Origin: Okapia johnstoni
Taxonomy: Eukaryota; Chordata; Mammalia; Artiodactyla; Giraffidae
DNA: 64,000 bases
Assembly: GCA_024291935.2 (NCBI GenBank)
Contig: CM044314.1
Coordinates: forward strand, 23,100,001-23,164,000
Direction: 5' to 3'
The first letter of the stretch is position 1; each line of letters opens with the position of its first letter. The notes beneath the pieces are model-generated. The model had not been told where the DNA came from. It was given only the letters and a program-made list of their open reading frames with translations, and did no database searches. The position numbers and the translations under genes are program-made. Of this stretch, positions 22,786 through 34,430 are shown in pieces.

Positions 22786-24189
22786 AGATAATTAGACCTC
22801 ATCTGAAATATTTTCCAAATTTTTATTCCCAGCTGCCATTCATCCTTTGCTATTGTTTCTTCTTCCTAGACAGAAATTTAAAATTGCTGTGAAGCCCAAT
22901 TTAAGAAATTGGGCTTTTCCTCTTTAGGATCCCAGTTTAGCATCATCCTTAGAAAATTCTTCCCCGCTCTGAAATCATTAAACATTCTCTCTATCCACAT
23001 TTTCATTCTTTATGTTTAAATATTGGCTCCAACAACATGGAGCGCCTTGAAACGGATGGCATATTTAGAGGATTTTAAGCTAACATTTAAAAGAAGGGAA
23101 GAACAAAGAGGACGTACATAGAGTGCCATTTGTAAATCCGCCTGGAATGATAGAAAATACATAAACACATGGTTATCATGATATCCTGGAAAATTTAGAT
23201 TCTTTTAAAAATGTAGGTCACCTCGTCATTTCTATCATTCAACATTCCCAGCCTCATTTCGCTTGCATGTAGCTTACCCAGACGTTACATAGATGTACAC
23301 TTACATAAACCTTAAAAAAAGTAAGGTCAGATGTACATTTTGTGGTGCCCCTTGACCACCATTCTGTGGTCAAGAACCCAACAAAGTCTAAAGGGGCCTC
23401 CAAAGACAAGCACAATCTTTCTTTAAGTGTCAGAGACTATTCCACAAAGGCCTTTCTTAAAATCTCAGGGGGCCATTTCAAGAATGCAGTGAGATAATCC
23501 ACTGCTCTTATAGGTGTGCGTGTAATGACGGGGTGGCAGCTGGGTATGGGGCTTGGGGAGATGCGTTCAAGTTCATACCAAAAGGAAAATGCCTTTGAGC
23601 TGGATTTTTAAAGTGACAGAGACTTGAGAGAACTGGCTTTGCTCTGGATGCAAAGACCTGGGTACTGATCATTCTTCCTCTTTGCTCAGTATCATTCAAA
23701 GATAAAGTCCAAATTCAACCATCATAGAGGTTCCAATAAAACAATCTGAGTATAAAGAGGACATAGGAAGGAAAGTTTACGCCTGCAAAGGCTTCTCTGT
23801 CTGAATACTGATAAGTAGCTAGACCTTTCTGGAGCCCAGCTTCATAAACTGAGGGGGTAGGAGCAGGGGAGAGAAAGAGAGAGACAGAGAGATTCATTAC
23901 TATAGAGAGGCTTAATACAAAGTTCCTCTGTTCTCTTCTTTCTTCAGAAAAAATTCACTTTCCAGACATTCATTAGCTTTAGAAAAATAGCATATAAACT
24001 CCTTTCATACAAAACGTAGTTCTCTTTAAATGTCCTACAATCCTTTCCAAGGCAGAGAGTCATGTGATAGAAATTGTACCCATGTCCACCAGCACTCATT
24101 GATCACAGAAGCTATCCAGAGACTGGGGGAAGAAACTGACATCTTTTCATAAGGACATTTATATCAATGCGTCAAGAAGTCTCTGTTGC
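22786..24189. other. Unassigned DNA
   Basis: No gene is supported. A GA-rich run (agagaaagagagagacagag) lies near 23870-23890. Composition is unremarkable. Confidence 0.4.
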
Positions 24190-24515
24190 TATGCTGTGCT
24201 TAGTCGCTCAGTCGTGTCCGACTCTTTGTGACCCCATGGACTGTAGCCCACCAGGCTCCTCTGTCAATAGGATTCTCTAAGCAGGAATACTGCAGCGGGT
24301 TGCCATGCTCTCCTCCAGAGGATCTTCCCAACCCAGGAATCGAACCCCAGTCTCCCACACTGCAGGCGTTCTTTACCATCTGAGCCACCAGGGAAGCCCC
24401 AGAGTACTGGAGTGGGTACCCTATCACTTCTCCAGGGGAACTTCCTGACCAGGAATCAAACCGGGATCTCCTACATTGCAGGAGGATTCTTTACCAGCTG
24501 AACTACCAGGAAGTC
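24190..24515 (-). mobile_element. Bov-tA SINE plus attached partial copy, antisense
   Basis: A full antisense SINE runs from gtgcttagtcgctcagtcgt to gagccaccagggaagcccc at 24400. It is directly joined to a second antisense body (agagtactggagtgggtacc to agctgaactaccaggaag), giving a dimer-like structure. Confidence 0.9.
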
Positions 24516-24524
24516 ACTACTAAA

Positions 24525-24897
24525 ACAAATATTATATATTAATGCATATATGTGGAGTCTAGAAAAATGGAAGATGATTTTATTTGCAAAACAGAAATAT
24601 AGAGAACAAACGTACCGCACAAGGAGAGAAATGGAGAGAGGATAAATCGGGAGATTGGGATTGTCATGTATACACTGTTGATACTATGTACAAAATACTA
24701 CCTAATGAGAACCTACTAGATATAATAGTTCAGGAAACTCTACTCAGTGCTCTGTGGTGACCTAAATGGGGAGGAAATCCAAAAACAGGGGGATATATGT
24801 ATACATATAGCTGATTTGCTTTGCTGTGCAGCAGAAACTAACACAACATCTTAAAGCAACTCTACTCCAGTAAAAATTAATTAAAAATTTTCAACAC
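24525..24897 (+). mobile_element. L1 3' UTR fragment
   Basis: Typical artiodactyl L1 3' UTR text: tggagtctagaaaaatggaa, actctactcagtgctctgtg, ttgctttgctgtgcagcaga, taacacaacatcttaaagc, ending in ctccagtaaaaattaattaa. Confidence 0.8.
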
Positions 24898-25309
24898 CCC
24901 TACCCCAAAACAGAAGTCACTACTCATGAATCAGTCAATCATAAAGTATTACAATTAACCAAACTTTATTTAATGGTGTTGAAACAGATAACAACATTGA
25001 AGATACGTATGCCAGTGAAGGGTAATATAAAAAGACCTAAATGCTAGCTCACTATTCATTGATTTTCCAATAGATTTGCTGCTACTCGTCCAGGAATTTA
25101 AATATGAAAATGGAATGACCTCCAATGAGGTATGGGACCTCACATGCTGACATCTGTCATCAGGGACTGGACCAAAGCAAACTCGTGCGAAATGGCAACA
25201 TCCACCATAAGGCCTGCCCCCTTTGTTTCGGCTACAGTAGATCTCTCAGCTGCATGTGGGCTGAAATCACATCTACTGGTTATTTTTCATAAAACCAAGG
25301 GAAGTATTT
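24898..25309. other. Unassigned DNA
   Basis: No gene or named repeat is recognised. Confidence 0.4.
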
Positions 25310-25415
25310 GACCCAATCCTCTTGTTTTACTGACAAAGTAGTAAAAATAGGTTCAAGACTGCACAACTAGTTAATGGCAAGGAAGGGTAGGACACAGGTC
25401 TTATAGCAATTTGAG
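25310..25415 (+). mobile_element. MIR SINE fragment
   Basis: MIR-like order: cctcttgttttactgacaaa, gttcaagactgcacaactag, ttaatggcaaggaagggtag, gacacaggtctta. Confidence 0.65.
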
Positions 25416-25519
25416 ATCATTTGTATACTTATTTTTGATAGTGATTAACCAGTTTAATTTAATAGCGCTTGATATTTCAGCTTTTAAATTGCTTTGCCAA
25501 AAGGTGAACATTCCATAGT

Positions 25520-25821
25520 TGTGCTGGCTAATACAACAGCCACTAGCCATGCAGGCTATCGACCTCTGGAAACATAGCTAATCTGAATCAAGGTGCTCTG
25601 TAAGCATAAGACTTATCAAAAAAAAAAAAAATGTAAAATGTCTCATTAGTATTTTTTATTGACTACATCTTTAAATGGTCATTTTTTAGTATACTGGGTT
25701 AAAGAATATATATTATTAAAATTAATTTCACCTATTTATTTTTACTTTTCTAACATGACTGCTAGGACATATTAAACTATGCATGTGGCTCACATACTTT
25801 ATTTCTATTGGACGGTACTGA
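25520..25821. mobile_element. MER-type DNA element, second copy
   Basis: It begins gctggctaatacaacagcca and ends atttctattggacggtactg, matching the ends of the element at 14374-14882. An A13 run at 25620-25632 and AT-rich DNA fill the centre. Confidence 0.5.
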
Positions 25822-26796
25822 TTTATGGGAAGACACTTAACTGCACTAAGGAGAGAGCTACAAGCAATCTTCCTTTCCTGAATTTGCCCGTGACAAAAGC
25901 AAAGGAAGAGGATGAGACGGCATTTGTTCCAAATACCTTAAAAAATACTTACCTGGTCAAGGAACCCAGACTTGCAAGCCACATAATAAAAATAAAAACT
26001 AAAACATAATTTGAAATAAAATAATTTTATGTTAATTGTTAAATGTGCATTCATGCATCAATTTAATGTGTAAAAGAACATTATCAATCATGACAACATG
26101 ACGATCATCACCTCCCCTTTTAAGAGCGGCTATTTTCCTAGAAAAATCATATCCAAAACCAATTAGTGTCCTAGAAATCAGTTCTGCCTTTAAAGAGACA
26201 TCTGTCCATTATAAACATCCATACCAGGTAGATAAATAGACAGCTGATAGCTGGATGATAAATAGATAATGGGCAGACAAACAAAACAGACAAACTCAAC
26301 TCACCATATAAGTGGGAATGGGGCATCATGGTCATCTGAATTGAAAGTTACAGGTCAGCACTGAGTCCATTTTAACTTAAAACAGCTGGCAGGCAACCTC
26401 CTCACCCAGATAGCCAAACATTCCTCTTTGTAACAAAGAAATTCTCCTGTGCAAAAACTGACTGCCTTTATCTTGGGGGAAAATAATGTTTTGTCTAAAT
26501 TAATAAGTTAATTTCCAATATACTAATATATATCAAGTATGGCCACAAAATTAGAAAATGAACATATGATTTTATTATCACAGCTATACTCTCTTTTTGA
26601 TAAGAGAAACTTGTTAGTTTTCAAAGGTTTTAATTTTTTACTAAGATACGTAGATTTCAGTGTAGAGACAGTATTTACTTTGAAATAATATATTTCTAAT
26701 GAAGTCAGGCGTGGTGCCTAGGAGATGTACAGCAGGAAATGAATAAAGTCTTCTCTTCTTCCCACGGTGAAATGGCACTGTTGGTTGCTGAGAATG

Positions 26797-26997
26797 CTAC
26801 TTGCTAGCCACAAGCTGAAAAGGAACTTCCACAACTTGCAATTCAATTTGAGTGTTTTCTGAGTCTCTTCTTTGGAACAACTCTACTAAAGCTGTAACAA
26901 GAAAGGATTCTGGAGATTTCTGCAATAGCTGTGCATATATATTTGCCGTCTGCAGAGATAACTGAGCAGCAGTTCTGTATGACGGTGGAGACGACAA
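26797..26997 (-). other. Small open frame, 66 codons, unassigned
   Basis: The minus-strand frame starts MSSPPSYRTAAQLSLQTANI and continues with a mixed, helix-compatible composition, ending in VEVPFQLVASK. It lacks the biased residues of SINE- or L1-derived frames, and no repeat is recognised here. There is no convincing splice acceptor just upstream and no Kozak support. It could be a chance frame, an old pseudogene piece or an exon remnant. I do not recognise the family. Confidence 0.15.
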
Positions 26998-28370
26998 TCA
27001 CCTCTCCCCACCCCTCTTCCTGAGTTCCCTGGGCACTGGGTCCCTATTACCAAATTAAATGCCATGTGTTAAATGGGATGAAAATCCTCCCCTGCATTGT
27101 GTCTTCTGTTTCTATAAAATGAACCGTGGATTTTCCTGCATCTCAGCCCATAGGATCTCCTGCATTTCCAAAGATAAAATTGTTGACAATTTACAATTTC
27201 AGGAAATGACCAAAAAAAAAAATAGTATTATTCCCTCACAAATTTGTTAAATTTATTCTAATTTTATCCTCCCCTTTTCTCTCCCTCCCACTCCACCTCC
27301 TCGAATCCACATGTCGCTGGGAAAGAAGCACATTTGGACTGATTTGGAATATAAAATGCTCCAACCTTTCACTGTTACCTAGAAAATCTTCCTTAAAAAG
27401 AAATTTTTTCCTTAAGTTTTTAGTTCAAAACAGAAAAGGTCCCCTATGCTAGGACTAGCTTCTCACATGGAAGGGGGTCATTCAAAACATAATGTGGGCA
27501 AATATGTGGAATAAATTCCTAAGGAAGGCAAGTTCTGTCCTTGCACAGTGGGAAGAAACTGAATTCCACCACAGCCATGTAGATAACCATTCAATGGATA
27601 TAACATGATTCACAGAGCTTCTAGTTTCGAAGTCTCCCAAACCCCATAGCACGTGAATTGGAGTTTTAAAGGGGAAAACCAGCATTTTTCAGGACAGAAG
27701 GCTCAGGCAGGTTCCCACCCGGGGAGAAGTCAATAATGCTTTCTTTGCAGGCGAGCCTGGGAGCTGTCAGCAGTCACTGTCATCTCATGAGAACCACAAT
27801 CTTACAACTAAAGATGGGATGCGGCGCCTTTCCCATCTTCTCTTCTTACAACAAAACAGGAAGAAACACATGTAGACATCACGAAATGCATTCTTTAAAA
27901 GGAGAATTAAAACATTTAGCCAAGTCTCAGCCAAGCCCGCGAAGAGCTCCGGTCTAGTAGGAAAACACGCTGAAACAAAATAGCAGCCTCTAACGTGCTC
28001 TCACTTTGGACCAGATCTTTTCAGGACTCCCGTAAAACCATTAAATCAACTTCTGCATAATAGAAACACCTGCACCGTATAATTTCCTAAAACACAAACT
28101 CCTGCTTCGGAATTCCAAATAATGTGTAAGATACAGATTTTTTTTAAAGGATATATTTATAAAAAATATCAAGATGCTCACTCTCTCTGACAAGGATACA
28201 AAAATGCAGTTTTTTACTCTCTCATCTACTCCAATCTTTATATTGCTGACTCGCCCTCCCAAATAGCGGTAAGCCCTTTTAAGGGACTAGCAGAAAAGAA
28301 TGCAAAAGCTGTCAGTGCCCCAGTGCAGAAGCAGCGAGGCCACAGCAAAGGAAGAGAAATCTCGGTTACC

Positions 28371-28375
28371 TGAGA
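28371..28375 (-). promoter_or_regulatory. Candidate splice donor, minus strand
   Basis: Read on the minus strand, CTCAG|GTAACC matches the 5' splice-site consensus, with the exon ending at 28371. It sits on the left margin of the CpG island, where the first exon of a leftward transcript would end. Confidence 0.35.
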
Positions 28376-28460
28376 ATGAACACAACTCTTCTCAGAGCTG
28401 CTTCTGAGCTCGCCTCGAATAGGACCGGGCAGCGCAGGCTGTGCGGATACGGGCTCCTCC

Positions 28461-28470
28461 CGCAGGTAGG
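28461..28470 (+). promoter_or_regulatory. Candidate splice donor, plus strand
   Basis: The plus strand reads CCGCAG|GTAGGC, a good donor match, with the exon ending at 28465. Together with the minus-strand donor it leaves the direction of transcription open. Confidence 0.3.
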
Positions 28471-28550
28471 CGGGGCGCGAGCTCCCTTGCGCCGCCGTGA
28501 CGATGCTGTCAGCTATTTGCCCGCCCGTGCGCCCCGCGCCCCGCGCCCCC

Positions 28551-28600
28551 GCGCACCTGCGCCCGGGCTCGTGTGCCCCGCGCCCCCGGCGCACTTGCGC
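28551..28600. repeat. Duplicated gcgcac(c/t)tgcgc sites, 38 bp apart
   Basis: gcgcacctgcgc at 28551-28562 and gcgcacttgcgc at 28589-28600 are near-palindromes resembling NRF1-type half-sites with two extra central bases. Binding is not shown. Confidence 0.5.
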
Positions 28601-28625
28601 CGCCCAGCCCGGGTGGGCCCGGAGC

Positions 28626-30269
28626 TGTCACTGCCACCCCACCATCCTCCAGCCTCCCTCACCTCCTCCCCTCTTCAATCTCGGACTTCTCAGCTGTGCC
28701 AACTGCTGCTGCGGTGGATGTTCCTGCTTAAATGGCGCCTGCTCGCCTCCAAAGAGAGTTTAGGTGCCACCTACTGCATGCTCCGGGAATAGATTGTCAA
28801 GACTGGCATTCTCAGCGAATTCAATGAATTAAAATAATTTCATTGAAAGTGCACCAGATTCTTTTGTTTCAGATTGTTCACATTACCGAATATAGTTACT
28901 ACTAGGCGCCTAAGGCTTTCTTTCAGTGTCCAGATTCTAAATTAAAATCTCATTTATAAAGCAGATGAAATCGGGCCATGACAGACAGGCAACCACACAT
29001 TGCAGATTAATACATTCTAATTTAACAGGCTCCTCTAGCAAAACCACCATGGGCAATCCGAGGCTAAAATTGTCTTTACACCAAGTAATTTCACATTAGT
29101 ATTTCAGGGAAATAACCAAGTATATTTCCTGACATTGATAAACCGTGTTGTCAAAGAAGTGTTGATCAAAAATAGGTGAATCAGCACGAATTAGGTTTAT
29201 GGCTAACAATTCTGTGCTGAAACTTTTAAAGAAATGCTCTCCTATAACATGATCCATATTAAATGTAAACTACACTTAAGATTTCTTCTCCCTATTATAA
29301 CCTGTTCTTGTTTGATACCAAATTTTCTAAAAGAACTGGACATTTTCTTATTCTTTAAATTTGATTTAGCTTAAAGAACCCCATTTATCAGTTCTAAGAT
29401 TGCTCAGAATTTACAATTTCAGTAAGCGCTACCCTATGATGCTTATTTCCAAAGTAAATTTCTGCCTTGCTACTCACAGGAAATATGTGGGTTTTTTAAA
29501 TCTTACTTTAGTATGATAAATATAATCAGGAAATGTTTTTTTTAGCTTGCTAGTCCACCCTAATTCTGATCTTGAAGCTATGGCCACTGGAATATGAATA
29601 AAATACCATTTTTGTCATGTAAGGCCACTATCAGCAAATCAACTCCTATTTTAAACAAAAAGGGATATAACTCTCTTCCCAGTTTCCTCTTCATTACAAA
29701 GGAGTGGATGGCTATTAGGAAAGCCATCCTAAACCTGGAGGAGAGCTCAGAGACCCAGAGACCCTGGGTGTCTGCCTCCATTTCTAGAATCTGCAAGAAC
29801 CATCAAATCAAGGTGTTTTCCATGACAATCCAAAAACATAGGTTATCATCTAAATGATAAAATGGAAGTTGAGGGCTGAATAGAGAAGGGTGAAAGATAT
29901 AGAGATAAAAATATATTGAAGGCAAAAAGCCAAACTTCTTTGGTGCCAAACTTCTGGCACCAAACTAGTAGGGAGAAAGAATCTGAAGGTGGTGAAGGAA
30001 GCCAATTTGATTCTGCAAACTCTACACTGCAGTGGAATCATGCATTTTGCCACATATAATCATTATTTGTTTCCAGAATGTGAAGCAAGTGTCCCAGAGG
30101 TCCCATTTAAACAAGGAACAACACACTTCGAATGATGGCCCTACTGTCTTGTCACTCTCCACAACCGGTGACTTTTCATCAGCCAGAAAAAACAGATTGC
30201 TCCCAGGACTACAGCCTCAGGATATGATGTAATAAGATCCTTAGATTTCTAGGCCTGTTGGAGGTGGGA
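28626..30269. other. Repeat-poor flank right of the CpG island
   Basis: No gene or recognised repeat apart from a short hairpin at 29939-29964. The 138- and 88-codon plus frames overlapping the island end by 28792 and are GC-driven. Confidence 0.4.
29939..29964. repeat. Perfect 10-bp hairpin
   Basis: tttggtgcca and tggcaccaaa are exact reverse complements around the six-base loop aacttc. Confidence 0.9.
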
Positions 30270-30455
30270 TGCTCTAAGCCACTTTCTCTCAAACTCGAAC
30301 ACACATCAGAATCATCTGGTTGCGGGGAGCTTGTTAAACAGCCAGCTGGTCCACACCCCAGGTTTTCTGATTCAGCACGGCTGGGTTGGATCCCAAAATG
30401 CATGATTCTAACAAGTTCCCTGGTGTCCCTGAGGCTGCTTACAACTGGGACCCAC
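30270..30455. mobile_element. MER5-type hAT element
   Basis: Strong MER5 text: ctctcaaactcgaacacaca, tcagaatcatctggttgcgg, ttctgattcagcacggctgg and tgcatgattctaacaagttc. It is a non-autonomous hAT remnant. Confidence 0.75.
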
Positions 30456-31194
30456 TGAGCTCAGTCACCCATCAGATAATGCAGAGACTGAGAACAAGTG
30501 GTAATGTGCTCAGGGACAAGAAGTGTAACATTTCTCTGTTTTCTAAAGCACATTGAAACTCAGTCAACCCAATGTCCATTACTCTGAGGAAACCTGGTTC
30601 TTCTCTACAGAGTCACACATGAACCCTAGAATCTTTTGGGGGTTTTAAAAATAGCCTTTCCAGCTGGGTTCCCACTTTGCCCTTCTATGTAGGACTCAGC
30701 ACAGGTACACTAGGCCTCTATGCAAATTAGAAAAAAGACCCTGCTCTGGGTAGACTTGATCACTCTCCCCCTAAGACAGTACATGGCTTGAGGGACAGAG
30801 GACGCTTTGTGCAAAGAATGTGCCGAGGGCAGGTGCAACCCGCTCTGGGTCCCCAGCTGAATGGGTGGGGCACCTGTTGAACCCGAGCCCCACTCTTGCC
30901 ATCTATTGGTCAGTTTTGTACATTACTCAAACTGCACGAACAATCACATCAATTTTACTTCCCCGGAGCCAGCATGGTCCAGGTGAGGGCTGGCAGCTCC
31001 ATTTAGGACCTGGGTCTACAGATCCAGAGTGCCAAATGCCATCAAGGAAGAGGTAGAGCCACATTCCAACAATGAGGTCCTGAGCTGAGGGATAAGGTGG
31101 AAGGCACTCTAGCTTGCAATTGAGCAAGCAAATGGGATGAAAAGACACAGCTTTGGGCTGTGTTGTGTGTCTTGTCTCACTTTCAATCTGTTTT
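30456..31194. other. Unassigned DNA
   Basis: No gene is supported; short frames on both strands lack recognisable domains. Confidence 0.4.
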
Positions 31195-31372
31195 CTCTAA
31201 CACAACGGATCTGGACAGAAGCATCAGAATCACTTGGGAAGTTTTTAGAAATGGACATTATAGCCCCCTTTACTGTACCAAACTCTGAAGGTGGGGCCCA
31301 GCAACCTGTGTGTTAGCAATCAATCCAGGTGATCTGGTGATTTTGATGATATAGATTTTGAAACACATCAAA
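31195..31372. mobile_element. MER5-type hAT element
   Basis: gcatcagaatcacttgggaa, ggtggggcccagcaacctgt and ccaggtgatctggtgatttt follow the MER5 order, in the same orientation as the copy at 30270. Confidence 0.7.
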
Positions 31373-32429
31373 CTAAAATGTTTTTTTTTTTTTAACAAAT
31401 GCCATGTCAACATATCTCCTTAAAATTTGTTGAAAGGGGAGCAGTGCACCCCCTCCCCAGATGTTTCTGCTCCTTCACATTCCCCCAGCAACCCACGTAA
31501 GAGTGGGGTACAGGACTCCAGTGACCAGAAGACACCCCCTTTCCCAGCAATCTTACCAGCAGTTGAGATGTCCATCTCTAAGGCTGACTCTCTTCACCTC
31601 AAACTCCTGCCTCTATCTTCTCCCCTACAAAGTCAGGCAAACTAACCCCTGAAAATGCCAGACCCTCCAAACTGAGACCTTAGCACTGAAATGCAGAAAG
31701 CTTTTCACATCTATGTGGAGAAAAGAAACACAGGCCCATGAACATAAGGGAAGAAGAAAATAAGTTTGTCTTCAATTTTTGTTCATAAGTCCCCTAGCCC
31801 CAAAATAAGACCTTTGAAATTGGGTTGGCCCTTCAAAAAGGTTCCCCATTGAGAGCCACCCTGGATTAGTCATTGTATGTATGCTATCCTCTCTCCAGGC
31901 CCTTTTGAGGACAAGTCCCAGGAAGGAAATCAGCTGACAGCTTTCAACAGCAACACTCCAGCCACAGGGGTCGGAGGCTTCAGTCTCCAGTGGTGGTCAT
32001 GGTGGTGGGTGGCAACACCCTCTTCAGAAGCCAAGGATGATCTGGAGAGAATGAAATCAATTTGTCATGAATGAAGAATTTCAGAGGCAGAACTTTTTAC
32101 AGAGAATAAAAGTTCTATATTATTCCACTAGTTTTTATTATACTTCTGCATTTTTACTTATCCCTTCAGGCTCTGTACAACTGCATAAGATGCTTTTCAA
32201 GTGTAGGGAGATTTTGCCTCTCTCCTTCCTTGCCTGCCTCCATACTGTGTACAACCCAGTAAGGACAAGGCAGCATGCTTGCTATCTGTTATTAATCTTT
32301 TCAGCTTACCCAGGCTACACAGATACTAACGCTGACATCTGTTTTCTGTAATCTCAGAGAATTTCTCATCCCTGCCTTATCTAAGGTTGACCTAGTTCTC
32401 TTGGTCTACTAAAATATTAGTGAACACAT
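31373..32429. other. Unassigned DNA with a T14 run
   Basis: A poly-T run lies at 31381-31394. No gene or named repeat is otherwise recognised. Confidence 0.4.
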
Positions 32430-33640
32430 ACAGATGATTCTATCCACAAAATGCAACCCTGTGCATGGCTCTGCACATCCCAGGATCCAGGCCATCAAAC
32501 CCCTTGCCTTCCCTCCTCCCCAATCTTCCATTCTAGCTGATGGAACATTTGTGCCTTATTCATCAAGTTCCTCTAAATCCTACGCTGCTTTGTGGAAGAG
32601 TCTGCCACCCCCTTTTCCCTAAATAAAAACTGATTGTTCTCTAGTCTCTACTTTTCCTGTAGCATCTCAAACAGAGACTGTTTTCTTTTTCTCTCTGCTC
32701 CATTATCTCCTTGATCTCACTGCGTTTCATCTTCTGAGCCTATCTCCCTATCTGGCTGCAAAATCCTGCCTTCTTTCACACTGTACCACCGTCTTCACTT
32801 CATCATGCTGTGCTTTGGGTCTGATGGCCTCTCTCTCTACCCGGATCCAGTGCCACTTAAAAGATTCATCCTGCTCTCTGCTCTCTTCATTCTATTATCT
32901 CTTTGTTTCCAGTGACTTTTCCCCCACCCCATCCCAGTCATCTCCACTGATGGCCACAGCCTGCCCTCTGGCATCATGATACATTACAGGACAGTGAGAT
33001 ATTGGTTTCAAGTATCCCCTTTTCTAGCCACTCCTCCTCCTGAACAGGCCAGTTTCTGTACTGTGCTCAGGATTACTTTCCTCCTAAGCATTTGTCTCTT
33101 TCATATCATCGTTTCTCCCTTTTCTATCTGTATAATACATAGTAGAAACATGTATTTTGTCATTCTCACTTTTGTCCCCTTGGAAGAGTTAAAAAGACTG
33201 AAGGTATCATTGAATGAGTCTGAGCTTCTAAGCTGTCTCCCCTCATCTATGCTTGTGATCTCCAGTCTGTTCCCCAAGCAGCCAGGAAGCTTGGAGCAGA
33301 TACAGCCTAGAGGGGCATCTCAGAGATTTTTAGAATCAAGCCCAACTTTTATGTTGGCTCATGAGGCTCTCATGATCCAGTGGTTTGCTGCGTCTCCAAT
33401 TTCATTTCATGCCCTACATCCCACTGCTGTGAAGCGCCAGCCAAACTGGCCTTTCAATTTCTCAAATACACCGAGGGTTTCCTCCCATTAAGGCTGCTGC
33501 ATGTGTTCTGCACATCAGCTCTGTGAGCTTATTTTTCCATGGTCATTCCACTACATTCTTTACCTCAAATCTAGTCCTAAATACATTGTCTAGAGAGAGG
33601 TCTTCCTTGATTCCTCTGTTTAAACTTGTATCACCTCCTG
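32430..33640 (+). mobile_element. Probable L2 fragments
   Basis: Pyrimidine-rich text in L2 style is clearest at 33400-33640 (gccagccaaactggcctttc, cctctgtttaaacttgtatc). A 171-codon frame at 32976-33491 lies inside it, shows no domain, and is best read as chance within an old repeat. Confidence 0.45.
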
Positions 33641-34430
33641 TTTTGTGTTGAATTGTGCCCCTCCAAAAAGATACATGAAGTTCTAATTTCTAATAATTCA
33701 AAATGTGATTTTCTTTGGAAATAGATTTGGTGCCAAAATAACTGGTTAGGTTAAAATGAGGTCATATAAGAGTAGAGATCAAACCAGTCAATCTTAAAGG
33801 AAATCAACCCTGCATACTCATTGGAAGGACTGATGCTGAAGCTGAAGTTCCAATACTCTGGCCACTAGATGCAAACAGCCAACTTATTGGAAAAGACCCT
33901 GTTGCTGGGAAAGATTGCAGGTAGAAGGAGAAGAGGGCGACAGAGGATGAGATGGTTGAATGGCATCATCAGTTCAATGGGCATGAACTTAGGCAAACTT
34001 CAGGAGATGGAGAGGGACAGGGAAGCCTGGTGTGCTGCAGTCCATGGGGTCGCGAAGAGTTGGATACAACTTGGCAACTGAACAACAACAACTAGAGTAG
34101 AATGGCCCTTACTTTAATATGGTTGGCATCCTTCTAAGAAGAGAAGAGATATACAGGGAGAAAATAGCTAAGTGATGATGGAGATAGAGATTGGAGAGAC
34201 ATCTATACAAGTTAGGGAATGCCAAGGGTCACCAGAAAACACCAGATGCTAGAAGAGGCAAGGAAAGATTCTCCTTGGGTTTCTCCCTGAGAACAACTTG
34301 AAGCCTCTAGAACTGTGAACTGTAGCTTCTAGTCTTCTAGCCTCCAGAATTCTGAGACAACAAATCTCTGCTTCTTTAAGCCCCTCAGTATGGGGTACCT
34401 TGTTGTGTCCACCCCAGCAAACTAATACAC
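33641..34430 (+). mobile_element. MLT1-type LTR (ERVL-MaLR), split by BovB
   Basis: The left part (ttgtgttgaattgtgcccct, ggttaaaatgaggtcatata) and the right part (gccaagggtcaccagaaaac, agcctccagaattctgagac, gcaaactaatacac) are in MLT1 order and orientation. The BovB at 33776-34093 interrupts it. Confidence 0.75.
33769..34100 (+). mobile_element. BovB 3' fragment with 7-bp duplications
   Basis: A 5'-truncated BovB (33776-34093) encodes a diverged C-terminal part and ends in gaacaacaacaact. It is flanked by exact agagtag at 33769-33775 and 34094-34100. Confidence 0.88.

Larger units (their letters stand above)
25822..28375. other. Repeat-poor flank left of the CpG island
   Basis: This is among the longest stretches without a recognised repeat. 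A degenerate GATA tract (ggtagataaatagacagctg, gatgataaatagataatggg) lies at 26225-26275. No exon can be assigned, although a 66-codon minus-strand frame at 26797-26997 looks more protein-like than its surroundings. Confidence 0.45.
28436..28625. promoter_or_regulatory. Compact CpG island, candidate TATA-less promoter
   Basis: I count about 30 CpG dinucleotides in the 180 bp from 28443 to 28622. The rest of the window is strongly CpG-depleted, so this is a real island. It contains gggcggggc-like GC boxes (ggcggggcgcgag at 28469), a CRE half-site tgacg at 28498, and two copies of gcgcac(c/t)tgcgcc. No TATA box is obvious. The island is not explained by an Alu- or SVA-like repeat. A constitutive promoter for an unidentified coding or non-coding gene is the likeliest reading. 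Confidence 0.75.

Noticed and set aside
28376..28792. 138- and 88-codon frames in the CpG island as proteins
   Set aside because: High GC removes stop codons in several frames at once, and both strands are open here; the residue bias (Arg, Pro, Ala) is what composition alone gives.
32976..33491. 171-codon plus-strand frame
   Set aside because: No domain, no promoter or splice context, and it overlaps probable L2 sequence.
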